From: Symbiodinium kawagutii
Lineage: Eukaryota; Sar; Dinophyceae; Suessiales; Symbiodiniaceae
Direction of reading: 5' to 3'
Length of the DNA: 64,000 nt
NCBI GenBank assembly: GCA_009767595.1
Contig: VSDK01027962.1
Location: forward strand, 7,760 to 71,759
The notes beneath the pieces are model-generated. The model saw only the letters and a list, made by a program, of their open reading frames with translations, did no database searches and was not told the origin of the DNA. This document shows, in pieces, positions 21,862-34,135 of this stretch. The position numbers were made by a program, and so were the translations under genes. Numbering within the stretch: the stretch's first letter is position 1; every line of letters starts with the position of its first letter.

Positions 21862-24800
21862 AACTAGTACATTCGTTTATTTTTATCCTCCGTTCAAGGG
21901 GCGGGCTACTTTGTTAGTTACTTTATTCGCAACCAGTGTTTTCAGGATGCTTTAGCTTTAGGCAAACTGCTGTGAGCGGTGGGTCGCAACCAAATGCTGT
22001 CAGGGATACCAAGGCATCTTTTGCCACAATTGGCTTAAATCATCCTAGCAAAAACTGCCTTAAGAGAAGTGAAAGATCCTTGGCAAGAGCTCGGTATGAG
22101 ATGGTGGGAGAACTTGTACAAGAGCGTTTGAAAAGATCTTTGTAAGAGCTGTTTGGTGCAGAGTCGCTTGTCCTACGGGAGAGAACTTTTGCAGCATCAT
22201 CCCTAGATCAACATCCCGGGGAAATGTCTATGCAAAAGTTCCATTAGGAAAGTCTGCACAAGATCCCCTCAAGATTGCTCAATGGTCAATTCCCAAACAG
22301 TCAAACATGAGCCGTGCATCTCATAGTTCTGATTTCAACGCATGCCTTGATTCACTAGTCTGATTCGGACTCATTGCAACACGACTTCAGATGGTGAACC
22401 CAAGTTGGTGGAGATCAGACGATTTCCGCATCAGGAAGCGAAAAACCGTGGACGACGTGTTCGTGCGGGGCATCTCAGTGACCCCGTGCTGCCTACCAAA
22501 CACTTCCATGACACATTCTTGTACCGAAACCCTCTTAAATCCGCCGTGGCTGTGGGAAAACTTTTAAGGCCTTCCTGTAGGCTTCCGAAAAGCGTTTCGT
22601 TCTCTTTGCTCAATGCTTTGTGTGTGGTGCCGAAAGGCCTCCATGCTTGTAGCAAACATCCAAGTTTTCCAAAAATGGTGTCGGACATTTGCCTTCCCTA
22701 AGCTGTTGACTACGAATTGTGGGTTGATGACCTTGATTTTACAATTCGTTCCTATGCTCCTTCATTTCTATTGCAATGTTGCCCGCCTTGCTGTGGGAGA
22801 TGTTGAGCTTAGTTTCTTTTGTTTTTTTGTTTCTTGAGGCTATTGAAGCAATTGTTTGTTGTTTTCAAGTACTGAGCTTCTGTTGATGCTGGCGTAGGCC
22901 TCAAGTCATTTTCTATCTTCATCAGCTGAAAATTCAGCTTGAAATTGCGGGTACCGCAGCCTTCAAGCATTTTTTTGGCGACCAGATTCCATCAGATTCC
23001 ATCAGATTCCCATCTTGGAGAAGTATCTTCTGTCATTTTGTAAGTGCTCTATGCACCCTTTAAAGGCCTTAAAGGCACCAGGTTCGCTCCTGCGGCTGAG
23101 GCACATGTCCACCCAGGGGCGCGAAGAACTCACGAAGTTCTCCAGCTCCAAGGTGCGAAGGGTGCAGCAGATTTGAGTGGAGCTGGGAGATATGGGTCTG
23201 GAAGCAACAAAGATGAACAACAAAGTTTTTGTTTACATATCTAAAGACATGTTTTTTTAGATATATGTGTTTTTTTTTGACATGTAAAAAAACCTGAAGG
23301 TATGAGAAATGAGAAAGCTGGGAACTTGAAGAGGACAACACTTGAGGAAGAGGTCTTCATTCAATGCATGCGGCTCTGAAGGAGCATCGAAGTGAGAATC
23401 CCCAAAATGGTGGATCTGACGGTTCTCGTCACCAAGGGTCCTTAAACGCAGGTCACCAAGGGAAAAAAAACAGCAGAGGGTCCCTCTGTGTCTCGTCCCG
23501 TGTGCAATCCTTTGGGTTGCGGAGTCTGTGATCTCCTTTCATCTCAAGGAGCGGCCAACTTATAGGGGACCCACAAACATCTAGAAAGAATCTAGACGGG
23601 ATCCTGCCGGCAGAACCAGTCAGGATCCCTTGTGAAGTTCAGGAACTATGCCTCCTCCCTGCAGGTGGATGCCAACTCGGGATTTTCAGCCAAGCGACGT
23701 GACATTGAGTACAGGCAGGGGACTAGCTGTGCGAATCAAGTTGTCTCTCTTCAAATGCTTCATGTCAGAGCTGCACTGAAGCGTTCGCCAAAAAAGGAGC
23801 AGTCAGTTGTTCATTTACAATTCGTCTTCTGTAGTTAAGGTCATCAACGGCATGCATGTAGGCAAACAGATAGATACATAGATTGATGGATGGATGGATG
23901 GATAGACAGCCAGATAAATGAAACGGTTGAACCTGACTTGTTGGGGGTGTTGATGGCCCATTCTGGGACAACCCACCATACATGTAGAATATAACGTTGA
24001 ACAAGTTAGCATTTGTAAGCTGTTGCAAGACACTGCATCTCCTGTATGTAATCCATATTTATGGGAAACTGTTCATTTGATTTTGTAAAAGCCAGCCTGG
24101 AAGAAGTTCAAATTGCCGCTGCCGCAGATCACTTACTTGGGTAATTCGGCGCAGGATTTCTAGGGTATTATGCTCAGGTGGTGTTACCCTAGTGGTTACA
24201 AAGTGCTGCTAGAACAAAGAGCAAGAAAAGGAATGTAATTTCGATGGTTTCTAAGCTCTTAGATCATCATGTCTCAAAAATCTGAATCTAAACACCTTCG
24301 ACTGGGAAAGCTTGGTGCCTTTGTGGATGGTTGCAGGACAACCGCTTCACCGGAGAGAGCTTCACTGTCGACCCAGACAAGTTTTGCAGATCTACAACGG
24401 CAAAACCCGCAGCCAATCAGAGCCCCTTGAAAGGTAGGGTACGGCCCAAGACAGAAGGCACCTTGGTTACTACATCCTTTGTTATGTACAGTATGCATGT
24501 ATGGAATGGAATGTAATACAAACAATGTCAATGTCAATGTCATCAATGCAATGTAATGGGTGGCCTGAGCCACATAAGTTCAACTTTAGCACCAAAAGCG
24601 GTCCTCGGGTCCATTCACTGATATGACTGCTTTAAGTCTTGTTTCTTAGACAGGGTTGCGGTAATCCGCCATCACTTCCCTCTCACACACGCACCTACCT
24701 TCGCCATTCCCTTGTCTCAAGTACGCATCTATGTACGTATGGATGTGCGGCTAGATAGGTGTGTTCAAATGACAAAATATAACGTAACTTGCAACTGAGC

Positions 24801-25520
24801 ATATGGGGTCCAAAAGTGGGGTACCCCACAGTCTCTGATGGTTTCCCTAGGGGTAAGGATGTTTTCCCATGAAATGCTATACCCCATAATGACGATGGAC
24901 GGTCAGTAGGTACCATTGCACTGGACAAGCCCAGGGGTCTCACGACTTCACCTGGCGCCAGGAGGGAACCACCTCGCATTATGCGGCGCGCGTCCCTTCC
25001 TTGGGTCAAGTCGTGGGTGGGGAGTTGTGACTGTCCATGTGGCCTGGTGCCTGTAAAATTCAGCTAGATGGGCAACTTCAGCAAGGAAGGATACCCTGGC
25101 CAAGTCCCTGTGTGAAACAATTGGACGCACACCTGTATGTGGCAACTTGGACGACAATTGGTCAGTCGTGCTACCTAGGATTGATGTTTGAAGCAACTCA
25201 ATTTGTGGGTGATCAACTGGAAGACTGTCGCGGATGGTTCAATGTATTGCATCCTCACATGCCCACTTGAGGGCCTCTAGTCACTTTAGTCTCACTTTTC
25301 AGTAAGCCATGTGGAAGGCTCCACAAAACAGATCAGAGAGTGTTAAATTGTTTTGAAGATTGGGGTTATCATTTGAGCTACCCTTGACAAGGCCGCAGCC
25401 GCCTTCCTCCATATTGCAACGGCGGCCCTCCAACCCTCCCCAGGAGCACCTCACATTTGACTTGTGGTCATGATGTTTGAAGACAAAGTCCGTGCTTATC
25501 TCAAGATGGATGGTTCAATT

Positions 25521-25521
<1 letters not shown>
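21862..25521. other. Mostly unassigned; a few exon-like islands
   Basis: One exon-like island is near 23,060-23,175 (plus frame SLLRLRHMSTQGREELTKFS). A short triplicated phrase ATCAGATTCC lies at 22,988-23,010 and a GGAT microsatellite at 23,884-23,906. The 22,405-22,701 region is open on both strands with no motif. No family was recognised anywhere here. Confidence 0.3.
23884..23906. repeat. (GGAT)n microsatellite
   Basis: About five GATG/GGAT units. Confidence 0.8.

Positions 25522-25551
<30 letters not shown>
25521..25551. repeat. Poly-T tract
   Basis: About 30 T residues in a row on the plus strand. It could be the poly-A tail of a retroposed minus-strand copy, but no gene body was recognised to its left. 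Confidence 0.8.
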
Positions 25552-25552
<1 letters not shown>

Positions 25553-27100
25553 GGTCCCCTATAACAACCAGGGCCTACCTGAGCGGAACTGGTGGGCAGG
25601 ACTCCTCCATCTATGGTGGCTACCGGCCAGCTTTGGCCTTTGGTTTGCAAAACCTCGGCCCCGGACCCAGATTTCAGAGGTTGACAGCCCCTAGAGCTGA
25701 ACTCGAAGTGAAAAACTGGTTGCAGCAATGAGAGAGCTTGAGGATTGATGGTGACGGTTGGAGCTTGCAAAATTGGGCTTGGGAATCCATGGGAATCTGG
25801 GGTTGCTGCGGGCTGCAGCTTAGGGAATTGGGATCCAATATGGGTGGAATCTGGGTCAGGATGGGGTGTTGCAGATACCATGGAAGAGTTGGGATTAGAG
25901 ATCGGTTGGGGAATGGAGGTGGGGATTATAGACTGCAGATTGGACATTGGGATTTGTAGGTTGGGGTGCAGGGATTCCGAATTGTGAATTGTGGGATTTG
26001 GAGTTGGCGACTGTAGATTGCCGAACGGAATTGGTGAAGAGGTGCCGTACGGGTTGCTGCGAATTAGAAGAGAAATTAGGACACAGGATGAAAGACATCC
26101 CTCAGAGCTGGACACGTCTAGAAAACTGGGGATCAAGGAATGGATCAATTAGACGGAGCACTGAGTCATGAGTTATGGGAATGGGGGATTCGTAGTTGAT
26201 GCAAGGCAGGTAGCAGAAGGCAGAAGGTTGATACACTGCAGGGGGCACATCAGTCTTGATCTCCCAGCATCGCGTTGACTCTTGCGGATTTCTTGCTTCT
26301 GGCCCTCGTGCTCTCAGGCAATACCTGTTACCTCAATGCAGTGACCCAGGCCTGACGGGGCCCATGAAGTCAAGACCGAGAGGCTTCTAGAAGTACCATG
26401 GTTACCATGCCCAACATTAAAATGAAACCGGTATGGCCTTTTGAGATCTGCGAAATTGTGTACCTGATTGGTCAGATGCGAGTTTACACCTAGCGCACTA
26501 CCTCCTTTCCAAGCCATTGCCCAGAAATGATGCCGTAAGACCGTGCCCAGAAATAATGCCGTACCTTTCGGATCCTCTCAGCCATCCTTGGGGGTCCACG
26601 GTTCCAGGCCATTAGCTCCTTGCGGGAGTTTGTGGAGGACCTGCGTGACATGTCACCCAGCTTAGTGGAGACGGCGTGCCCCCACCGTTGGACATGCCTC
26701 GTCTCTCAGGCCGAGGCAGCTCCCGGATGTGGTCAACGGTGCTCTGTTCAAGTGCACAGTAGGGATACCCGGTGCAACATGGGGTGATTGGGGAAATCTT
26801 CGCAGATCTTCGGACAGCAGGTTGCTCCAGTCAGTAGGAGGGGTGCTCACACCTGGATCTTTTTTACACAAAGAGGGGCGGAACACGTGACATGACATAT
26901 ATTTTTGCTTCCTTTTTAGTACTCAGTCTCATTATCCATGTGTTTATTTGATCCTTTGCGAGGGAAACATTTAACAAAACAATCACGATTATATTTCCCG
27001 ATGATTTCATCAATATATTGATTCCTTTACTTACTAAGTTGGTCATTTAGTAGCGCGTTCTCCAGCAACTGCGCTTCGTGGTTTGTTTTTCTTCTCCTAG
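25552..27100. other. G-rich degenerate repeat, then unassigned DNA
   Basis: From 25,750 to about 26,010 variants of GGGATT, TTGGGAAT and GGAATTGGG recur at irregular spacing, a degenerate minisatellite. Just before it, a plus frame near 25,565-25,690 (SGTGGQDSSIYGGYRPALAF) may be an exon. The stretch 26,520-27,090 shows no recognisable gene but ends in a good polypyrimidine tract and acceptor at 27,100. Confidence 0.35.
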
Positions 27101-27223
27101 GTGGAGATCTTGAAGAAGATGCAGGAGACCACCTCCTTCTCGCTGGCGTCGGGGCGCTTGGCTACGAGCTTTGCCAGTGGAAGGGTGGCCCTGGAGGGCT
27201 GGTGCCAGAATGTGCATGACTTG
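27101..27223 (+). CDS. Candidate internal exon upstream of the deubiquitinase
   Basis: A polypyrimidine tract and CTCCTAG at 27,091-27,100 are followed by an open segment (VEILKKMQETTSFSLASGRL, then LEGWCQNVHDL) ending at a GT donor (gtcgct) at 27,224. It is GC-rich and reads as protein. It could be an N-terminal exon of the ubiquitin-specific protease that follows on the same strand, but no protease motif is in it. Confidence 0.4.
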
Positions 27224-27779
27224 GTCGCTTGAATGGTTGGAGTGACCGTCCCGGGGTCATCCGTGAATGTCGACGAGAATTGTTATGCTGCTGCGGCTGA
27301 TGGTAATGATGATGGTGGTATTCCCCTGGGTATCATGAGCTTGGACTGCAGTGTGGACTTGTTCAAGGGGGATTTTCCGACCACACATAGCGGCTACAGC
27401 ACTGGTTGCAAAGAGTCTTGAAAAGGGCGAGTGGAAGGATCCATAGTGAAAGGGCCAGGATAACCCTGCCGTTTGAGTTTGTTGTGCCCATACGTGCTCA
27501 ATTTTACACATCGACATTCTCGCTGTGAAGGTTGAGTCCTGCCAAATTGCGGGAGCAGATTGCCATTGCAGCGCCAATTGCCCAGTGTGAGAAGTCAGTT
27601 CGGCAGTCGGTTGACCTCAAAAATGGGCATGAAACTGAATGCTCAGAGCTCACACATATCTCTCGTTGAACCATCACAGCTGGGAGGAATTCTATATGGT
27701 TGTGGGTCAATAACCTGTATCCCTTGTGAACACCCCTTTTTTTGAATGGTTGGTCATAACTCATTCTCAGTGCCGGGTT

Positions 27780-27848
27780 GGCTCGACACGTTCCGAGGCC
27801 CATGTTCCAAGGGAATGGCCAGCAGGATGCGCACGAGTTCTTCTTGGA
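27780..27848 (+). CDS. USP exon: QQDAHEFF box
   Basis: Frame reads RPMFQGNGQQDAHEFFLE. The left edge is inferred from an AG near 27,769. Exon ends GA before a GT donor (gtgccc). Confidence 0.75.
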
Positions 27849-30800
27849 GTGCCCTGGTGGTTCTTGGGGCGGTCCTCCGCCTGTCAGGTCGGCCGTTCCG
27901 ACGTGCCATGTGTGAGCCCTGCCATGGCAAGGTATATGAATCAGCTTCATGACGAGCTGCTTCGAGCACACAAGGCGCAGTTTCAGGGAGGCGACTGTTG
28001 GACTGTTGGGGAGTGTTGGGGAGAGATTTGAGAAATATGGCTGTGGGTCAATATCAAACAACCACAACAGGGGGTAATAACCAACCAATTTATAGGGAAA
28101 ACAATGCTTAATGATAGGGAACCAAGGGTACAAGGTTTTGACCCACTGCCAAATATTGATGATATAAAGCCGGTGTAGGATTATATTAAAAAAAATGATG
28201 GAAAGAAATATTGATGATACACTATGATCCCCCGATCCTTTGGAAAGGTCAATGATTGGGTCGCTGACCTTCACGATTTCGATGTGTGTTGGATATCTCG
28301 TTCTTCAATTGGTGGCACCTGGCCGGGGCTCCAGATCTCTCGAGGCCTTTGAGAACAGCACTGGGGAGGAGCGAGTCCTGGTGGCTTGGCCTGAAGTGAC
28401 GGCACGGCCATCATGCAGCAACATGGGGATCATGTGTTGAGTAGAGACACCCTGCGAAGCATGATTTTCAACTATCTTCGACTGAGCTGCGCGTCTTTTT
28501 TGTCATCCAATCCTACGGCGATCTTTTGACTGGTTCAGTTTTAAACTTCAAAGAGACTGAGAGAGAGAGAGAGAGTTTGAGTTGCTTTCAGAATTCCATT
28601 TTATTCTGAGTCTAGCAGTGTGGGGCCAGTAGGGTAAGATGCCGTGCTTATTATGATACTGTGACAACATGCCGGAGCGATGTTGACAAACAATTTCAGT
28701 CATGATATTTCCAGTTCAGCTCAATGGCACGATGAGCACAAAGATGCGAAGCTTCCTACCCTTACCGTTTTCAATCGCCAGAAGGCTGTTCTGGCTTTCG
28801 TTTTCCCTCGGGTTCCATAATGACGTTCCAAACAAGGAAAGGCCAGGTGGCTCACAGCCCACCTTCCCCACAGAAGCCGTGGGATCCATCGCAGGGGCTG
28901 CCGAAGGGTTGGACGTTGCCAGGCAACCCAGAGCCACTTCGATGCGGAAGTGGAGCGTCAGCTCACTTGCGTTCAGTCACTTGGCCCTGATGTAACCACA
29001 GGAAGACCCGGACTTGGCAATCCCTGGCGGTTGCACAAACCAGACTACCTGGGGACCAAACAATTCAATGAGTGCGCCTTGTGGAAAGTCCAAGGCCGAT
29101 CAGGTCGGATGTTTCAAGGGTTTATGCAGGGTGATGGCTAACGTTGAGTGGCCCATGGTTCCGGAGAAAAAAAAGTTTGAGAAGTGCCATGGACTGCCTG
29201 AGGTGTGGCCAGGCTCGAACCGCCGGGGATCTCAAGACCTGTGCCTGGTCCTGCGCTCCCAATCTGTGGAGCTGAGGTCATTGAGCGCTTCCGCGACTTC
29301 TCCTTGGATTTCAGTTGGGGCCCAGGGATTTTCTAGCTCCTGACTTTAAATGAGAGGTCAAGACGGGTCATTTGCGTCGAAAAATGTTGCTTGAGAAGGC
29401 TTCGATCGAGTTGTGGGATGAGTATCCGGTAGGATGAATCCATCGATCAGTAGCAAGCGTGTGAAGCATAGAACTGGACCATGGAGTTCTATTCGGAGAA
29501 TTGCCAAAGATGACGGCAAAGGCAAAGCAATGTTTCTTTGAGATTTATGGTAAGCTGATGGGATCACCCATTGTTGATTAGTCTTCATGCCCTGAGGTGG
29601 TACGGCTGAGAGCCATGAACAGCTGCCAGCAATGCTGCGCAGATACTTCCAACCTGAGATCCTGGAGGACTGAGGGGCCACCAGGGAGGGAAGGATGTGG
29701 AAGGGCAGCGCTTATGATCTAACTTGACTCTTGGGGTAGGGGCTGCAGGTTGGCCGCAGGTTGGGCCCTGGTTAGCAATCAAAACAGAAACCAAGACTCG
29801 GATCTGAAAAGTGGCATAGTCAGTGGATTTCGGAGGATGAACTGATAGGTTCTTTGCGTGTCTCTTCCCTGCAGTCAGCCAGCTTGGAGATTGCAGTCCT
29901 TTGAGATTCATGCAAGTGCTCAGTCTGTCTAGTTTTAATCTTAAAGGACCATCTCAAAGCCAAGGATTTTGATTTTGGAGGTTAGGAGCATGAAACTTCT
30001 CATTGAAACTGTTGCACACGAGTATTCGCAGCCAAATGCACACGCAAAAGGTATAGCTCACAGAGGTATAAAGATGGGAGCCTGCCCCTTCAGCGCCAGC
30101 AGCCAGATCAACTCTGATCCTTCAGTCGTTGGTGCAGGCAACGTGCGAGCATTGCCATGCGCTCGAAGCTAATCTAGTCTCGGTGCCCAGCAGTGGCATT
30201 TGCATCGAGCAGCGATGGTGACATGCAATGTTGAAGTGCCTGGGAACCATCAAAATGATTTACGTTTCATACTAATTTGGATCCAACATCAGTACCTCGG
30301 AGCCCGAGCCAAGAGTGGAGCCAGTCGATTTTGGCAAAAAAGGAATCCAAGGGTGCACAACTCGCCAAGCCAGCTGTTCTTCGATAACTTTTTTTTTCCT
30401 CTTGCAAGTCTGCAACATTTGGAAACAGGGCTTGGCCTAAGGACACTAACCTGAAGGAGGCTCCACGTGTTTTGGTGCTGCACTTGAAGCGTTTCGTCAG
30501 GGATCCCCAGGGGTGACCAGCGGAACCTGTGGCATGATCCAGGTGGGCTACCTGGCATTGGGACACCTTACATCACATATCATTGATCCGTTATAGCCTT
30601 GGCAGCATGACCACAGTAAGGCTAGAGTTACGTTGGAGATGTTCAGCACGCATGTAGCATGAGATCTGACCAAGAAAAGGGAAGAGGTTTTTCAAATTTC
30701 AGGGCATGTCACACAGGCTCATGTGCTTCTAGTATAGGCATGCTGCCATAAACAGATGTTGGGCACAGAAGTTTGGAATTGGCTAAGCATCGAATCGAGC

Positions 30801-32523
30801 TTCAAAGATGAGCCTCCAACTTCTTCAACCTGCAAGCTCCCGAACTTGAGAAACCAAAAGTCAACGTGCGTTCGGATCCCAGTGTATCCCAGAGTGACTC
30901 CAGAGCTTCTGAGGTGCCAAACATGGAGAAACAGTGCTATGAGAAGCAGCACCAGGCAGTTGAAATCCCGTCCTTGTTGGAAACCCAGCTGTTTTGCTGA
31001 TGGTTTTGAGGTCGCGGTGAGTTTGGTTTTGAGGGTTTTGGAAGTGGCCAACTTGATTTCAAGGTTTGGCAGCGAACCTTTTAATATGCCACTATTTGGC
31101 TGTTCGCTGCTTGAGGCTCGACTTGGGAGCCACCCTCAGTGGCAACTCTGGGAGTTGGGTCCTCAACGGCTCATTGGAGTAGTGTTGTTGCTCATCGCGC
31201 TCAGTGGCTTTGTGTGACCCCACGTGATTGCAGCCATTTCCTTCTGACAAGAGGCAAGAAGAGAATTCAACCCCTTTACTTGGGGAATTGGGGGCAAAGC
31301 AGACTCAGGCAAGACTTTTCATCCTGGAAATCCCTGGGCCCCAGGCGCTTCCCCACCGCGGTTGCCTGCACGGCCACTGGCCAGCGGGGCGCAGGGAACC
31401 CCAGAGGAGACACGTTTGCCAGTTGCCTGCGAAGGTCTGGTAGGTCTGCGGCAACCACTTGCCAACCCAAACCACCATGGCCGAAGCAAAATCATATTCC
31501 TCCACGCCCTTGGTGGCCCTGATTGACCAAGGCCAATGAAACAAACCCCAACAACTTATATCAAAATTATTCTTATATATTTAGATACGGAGAGATATCA
31601 TTTTAATTTTGCTTACAAGCCAGAAGTCTGTCTGATGTTTCTAGATGTTTGGTCTAGAGTCTAAGCCTACCAGACATGACCGGCACATTCATCCGGCATT
31701 TTGCGACATGTCGAGGTCTCCGCTCGAGTCACCTGCAGCTTCACCCTCCAAGGTGGCTGGGAGGGCAGAAGGGAAAATTGTTGTCCTGAAGTGAGGCATG
31801 GTTGATGATGCATGACCATGATGATCACTGATGATTGATGATGATAGCTGATTGATGTTTGATGACGATGACGATGACGACGACGACGACGACGACAACG
31901 ATGATGATGATGATGATGAGGAGGACGGCGACGATGACGATGACGACACCAATGGCATTGAAGATGTGGGTTGTTTGTGATGCCGATAATGCGGACAGTG
32001 ATTGATTTGGTGCCAAGAGTTGCCGCTGGGGTGTCTGGTGGCTGGTGCTTCATGCTGGCTTCAGGGTGTATCGGGTGGCCAGGAGACCGCTGCGGCAGCG
32101 TTGCAGTATGGCCTGCGGGCCATTGTGGCACACGAAGGCGCATCGCCGAGGCCCAGTGGCTGTTGATGCACCCCCCAGGGAGTGGGCGCTCAGCTAACCT
32201 TTCGACAGGTCGGGGCACTACGTGTGCTATGCCAAATCTGCCAGCGGTGACTGGTACCTGTATGATGACAGCCGAGTCACACGGCTGCCACCTGAAGAGG
32301 CCAGGGGCGACCAGGGCCTGGCGTGGCAAGGGCATGGTGGCGCTGCTGTGATGTCTATTGAATGGTGACATTGAGCGCGCTGTACTCTTTTTTTGTGGGA
32401 CACATTCCAATCTTTTACACGCTTTTACCGACATTCCAAATGTTGGTGTGCCACATTTGGGAAAGCGTCGTGAAGAATGGATGCGCTTGATATTTTGATA
32501 TGGCCATTAACCATTGTTTTCTC

Positions 32524-32608
<85 letters not shown>

Positions 32609-32824
32609 GGTTATTATCCCCCATGATTGATGTTAAATATTGACCAATTTTGGACAATCTACCGTGCATTGTGGTTATCGCAGCTGGAGGAGCCTCGAAA
32701 TTTGGGACGCAAGGCCTACATGCTGTTCCTGGGACCGCTGGAAAAACGGTCAACCTTGCGGGGGGTTGACGATGGCCCCATCACTCCAGCTCCGGACCAA
32801 ATCTGGAGCAGTTTTAAGGTTTAA
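27780..32824 (+). CDS. Ubiquitin-specific protease (USP/UCH family C19), multi-exon, 5' end unresolved
   Basis: A cysteine protease that removes ubiquitin from proteins. Recognised from family motifs in order on the plus strand. The QQDAHEFF box joins to a helix (YMNQLHDELLRAHKAQ). A zinc-ribbon half, MDCLRCGQ, precedes ERFRDFSLDFS. Then come APRVLVLHLKRF, YGLRAIVAHEGA joined to the catalytic histidine box SGHYVCYAK, and WYLYDDSRV with the third catalytic residue. The last exon is GRKAYMLFLGPLEKR and ends with a stop at 32,822-32,824. Phases agree across the introns 27,849-27,931, 32,151-32,208 and 32,300-32,683. Donors are GT or GC. The catalytic cysteine box upstream of the QQD exon was not found, so the N-terminus is missing from this model. 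One family B element lies in an intron near 28.1 kb and another, carrying the TTG repeat, in the last intron. Identity as a USP is firm; subfamily unknown. Confidence 0.85.
27932..27990 (+). CDS. USP exon: helix after the QQD box
   Basis: Starts after AAG at 27,929-27,931 and restores the codon GA|G, giving FLEYMNQLHDELLRAHKAQ, the normal continuation in USPs. The intron is 83 bp. A GC donor at about 27,990 is likely. Confidence 0.7.
28039..28150. mobile_element. Inverted-repeat element, family B, copy 1 (MITE-like)
   Basis: Ends GGCTGTGGGTCAATA and TTTTGACCCACTGCC are imperfect inverted repeats. The interior contains the family phrases GGGGGTAATAACCAAC and GGGAAAACAATG. It lies in an intron of the protease gene. 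Confidence 0.7.
28556..28575. repeat. (GA)n microsatellite
   Basis: About ten GA units. Confidence 0.8.
29182..29313 (+). CDS. USP exons: zinc-ribbon half and FSLDF segment
   Basis: Two short coding blocks. The first (about 29,182-29,212) reads SAMDCLRCGQ. The second (about 29,277-29,313) reads VIERFRDFSLDF and ends before a GT donor (gttggg). They are in different frames, so a 64-bp intron with a GC donor (gctcga) at 29,213, or a GA donor a few bases later, must be removed. USPs have CxxC followed by a similar FxDLSLD phrase at this place. Confidence 0.6.
30442..30512 (+). CDS. USP exon: LxLHLKRF box
   Basis: After CCTAAG the frame reads DTNLKEAPRVLVLHLKRFVR, matching the conserved phrase that precedes the C-terminal half of the USP domain. 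A GT donor (gtgacc) follows at 30,513. Confidence 0.75.
31803..31948. repeat. (GAT)n/(GAC)n microsatellite in a USP intron
   Basis: Runs of GATGAC, GACGAC and GATGAT trinucleotides. Serine- and isoleucine-rich frames across it are artefacts. Confidence 0.8.
32083..32150 (+). CDS. USP exon before the catalytic His box
   Basis: Frame ETAAAALQYGLRAIVAHEGA; YxLxAIxxHxG is the USP phrase before the His box. Exon ends AG before a GC donor (gcccag). Confidence 0.75.
32209..32299 (+). CDS. USP exon: catalytic His box
   Basis: AG|G restores an arginine codon and reads RSGHYVCYAKSASGDWYLYD, followed by DSRVTRLPPEE. The 58-bp intron before it has GC-AG ends. The donor after GAG is GC (gccagg). Confidence 0.85.
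32503..32645. mobile_element. Family B element interrupted by a (TTG)n expansion
   Basis: The left part CCATTAACCATTGTTTTCTC and right part GGTTATTATCCCCCATGATT plus ATATTGACC match the interior and one end of other family B copies. Between them at 32,524-32,609 are about 29 TTG units. It lies inside the last intron of the protease gene. Confidence 0.6.
32684..32824 (+). CDS. USP last exon
   Basis: After TTATCGCAG the frame reads LEEPRNLGRKAYMLFLGPLE, the AYxLF phrase that ends USP domains, and stops at 32,822-32,824. Confidence 0.75.
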   Translation: MEEPRNLGRKAYMLFLGPLEKRSTLRGVDDGPITPAPDQIWSSFKV

Positions 32825-33754
32825 CATCGTCTTTTTTCCCTGGGCCTTCCGAACATGGCAGGGAATAGTTGCTTCCGGTCATCATAAATCACGAGTTCGT
32901 GGCTGACTCACAGGTTTACACCTATTGGGTGACAAACCTCCGTTGCCTTGTGAAAAGGTCAGTCGCTGCAATTCTCCAAATGGCTCTTGCCAAGAGTTGA
33001 TGGAGTTGGCCTCTGTAAACTGAGGTTTTACGTGTTGAACAACGGTCCCTCGGCCCAGTGGAGGTGGTGTGGCTGTTGGTTGGTGGTGTGGAAGTGCGCG
33101 TTTTTGGACTTGTGAAAAAGGGCCGGGGGCACAACGAAACGAGTCTCAGCCATTGACCAAGCACTGCCATGGTGAACCACTGACGACGAGTGACGTGCTT
33201 TTTCGGATTTCGGCACTCAGGCGAAAAAGCCTGAGAGTGGCGCTCTGTCTGCGAATCCTTTTGCCTAGCAGTTGACACTTGGACCATCCAGACATCTGCC
33301 GCACATAGCTGCTAGTTGTGAATGGAACCAAGCTCGTCCAGAGACAACTGCCATTACCTTTGAGGGGAAATGAGGGAGGACAGGAATCTTGACCTCAAAT
33401 GCACAGATTCGGCGGCCGCATGGGTTTGCGGGACCAAATCTCTCTGCTGCGAAGGGCCACGAAATCGGTGGCAGGCAGCACCGACGTGTGGGGGAAGTCA
33501 CAGGTCAACAAAAGCAGAGCAGCGAGAATCCCTCAGCCAATGGCAAGCTTCGTTCAGATGCCCCAGAAGTCTGTTCTCACTCCCATCATTTTTATGACAA
33601 ACAAACGTCTTGAAAACACGTGTCACAAAAGTTGAACACCTGGGATGACACTATGGACATGACCAGCTGTGCCTGATAGCTTTGGTCAGCCACGGGTTCC
33701 TTCAGTCGTTGAACGTTGCCAGTATCCCCTGTTGGTGTCCAGTGGTTGCCAAGA

Positions 33755-33866
33755 GGTGGTTTCTTAAAATCGGGAACTCCGAAAATAGTTGGTTTATTGG
33801 GTTTGTTACTTTACATTTAAATTTAGATGACTATCATATAATGGATGATCTGGGGGGTTACCCCTG
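33755..33866. mobile_element. Family A element, copy 2 (degenerate)
   Basis: Left end GGTGGTTTCTTAAAATCGGG; the right side keeps GGATGATCTGGGGGGTTACCCC as in the 38.6-kb copy but the terminal TTTTGAGAAAC is lost. Confidence 0.5.
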
Positions 33867-34018
33867 ACAAACACCCAAGTGGATGTCACTGGATGCATGT
33901 CTTGGCACCGCAGCATGTTGGTTCAGTCGGCCGCGACACGACCTTGGGCTGCATTGACCCGGAGCGCTCGGATGGCAAGGTGCCGCGATGCGCAAAGTCG
34001 GTGGGTTGGATAGGAAAT

Positions 34019-34135
34019 GGCTATGGGTCAAGGCTTCAACCAACCAACTAATTGGGGATGATAACCAACAAAACCATAGGGCAAACAATGGTTAATGGTC
34101 GAGGAACCAGGGGTACGGGGTTTTGACCCACAGCC
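34019..34135. mobile_element. Family B element, copy 3
   Basis: Ends GGCTATGGGTCAA and TTTTGACCCACAGCC; interior GGGGATGATAACCAAC and AAACAATGGTTAATGG as in the other copies. Confidence 0.7.

Noticed and set aside
25140..25200. GQSCYLGLM phrase as the missing USP cysteine box
   Set aside because: It lacks the asparagine and serine/alanine pattern of the GNTCxxNS box, and no phase-compatible link to the QQD exon could be found.
32415..32753. Minus-strand frame with a long polyglutamine run
   Set aside because: Produced by the TTG microsatellite inside a family B element in an intron; flanking residues have no coding character.
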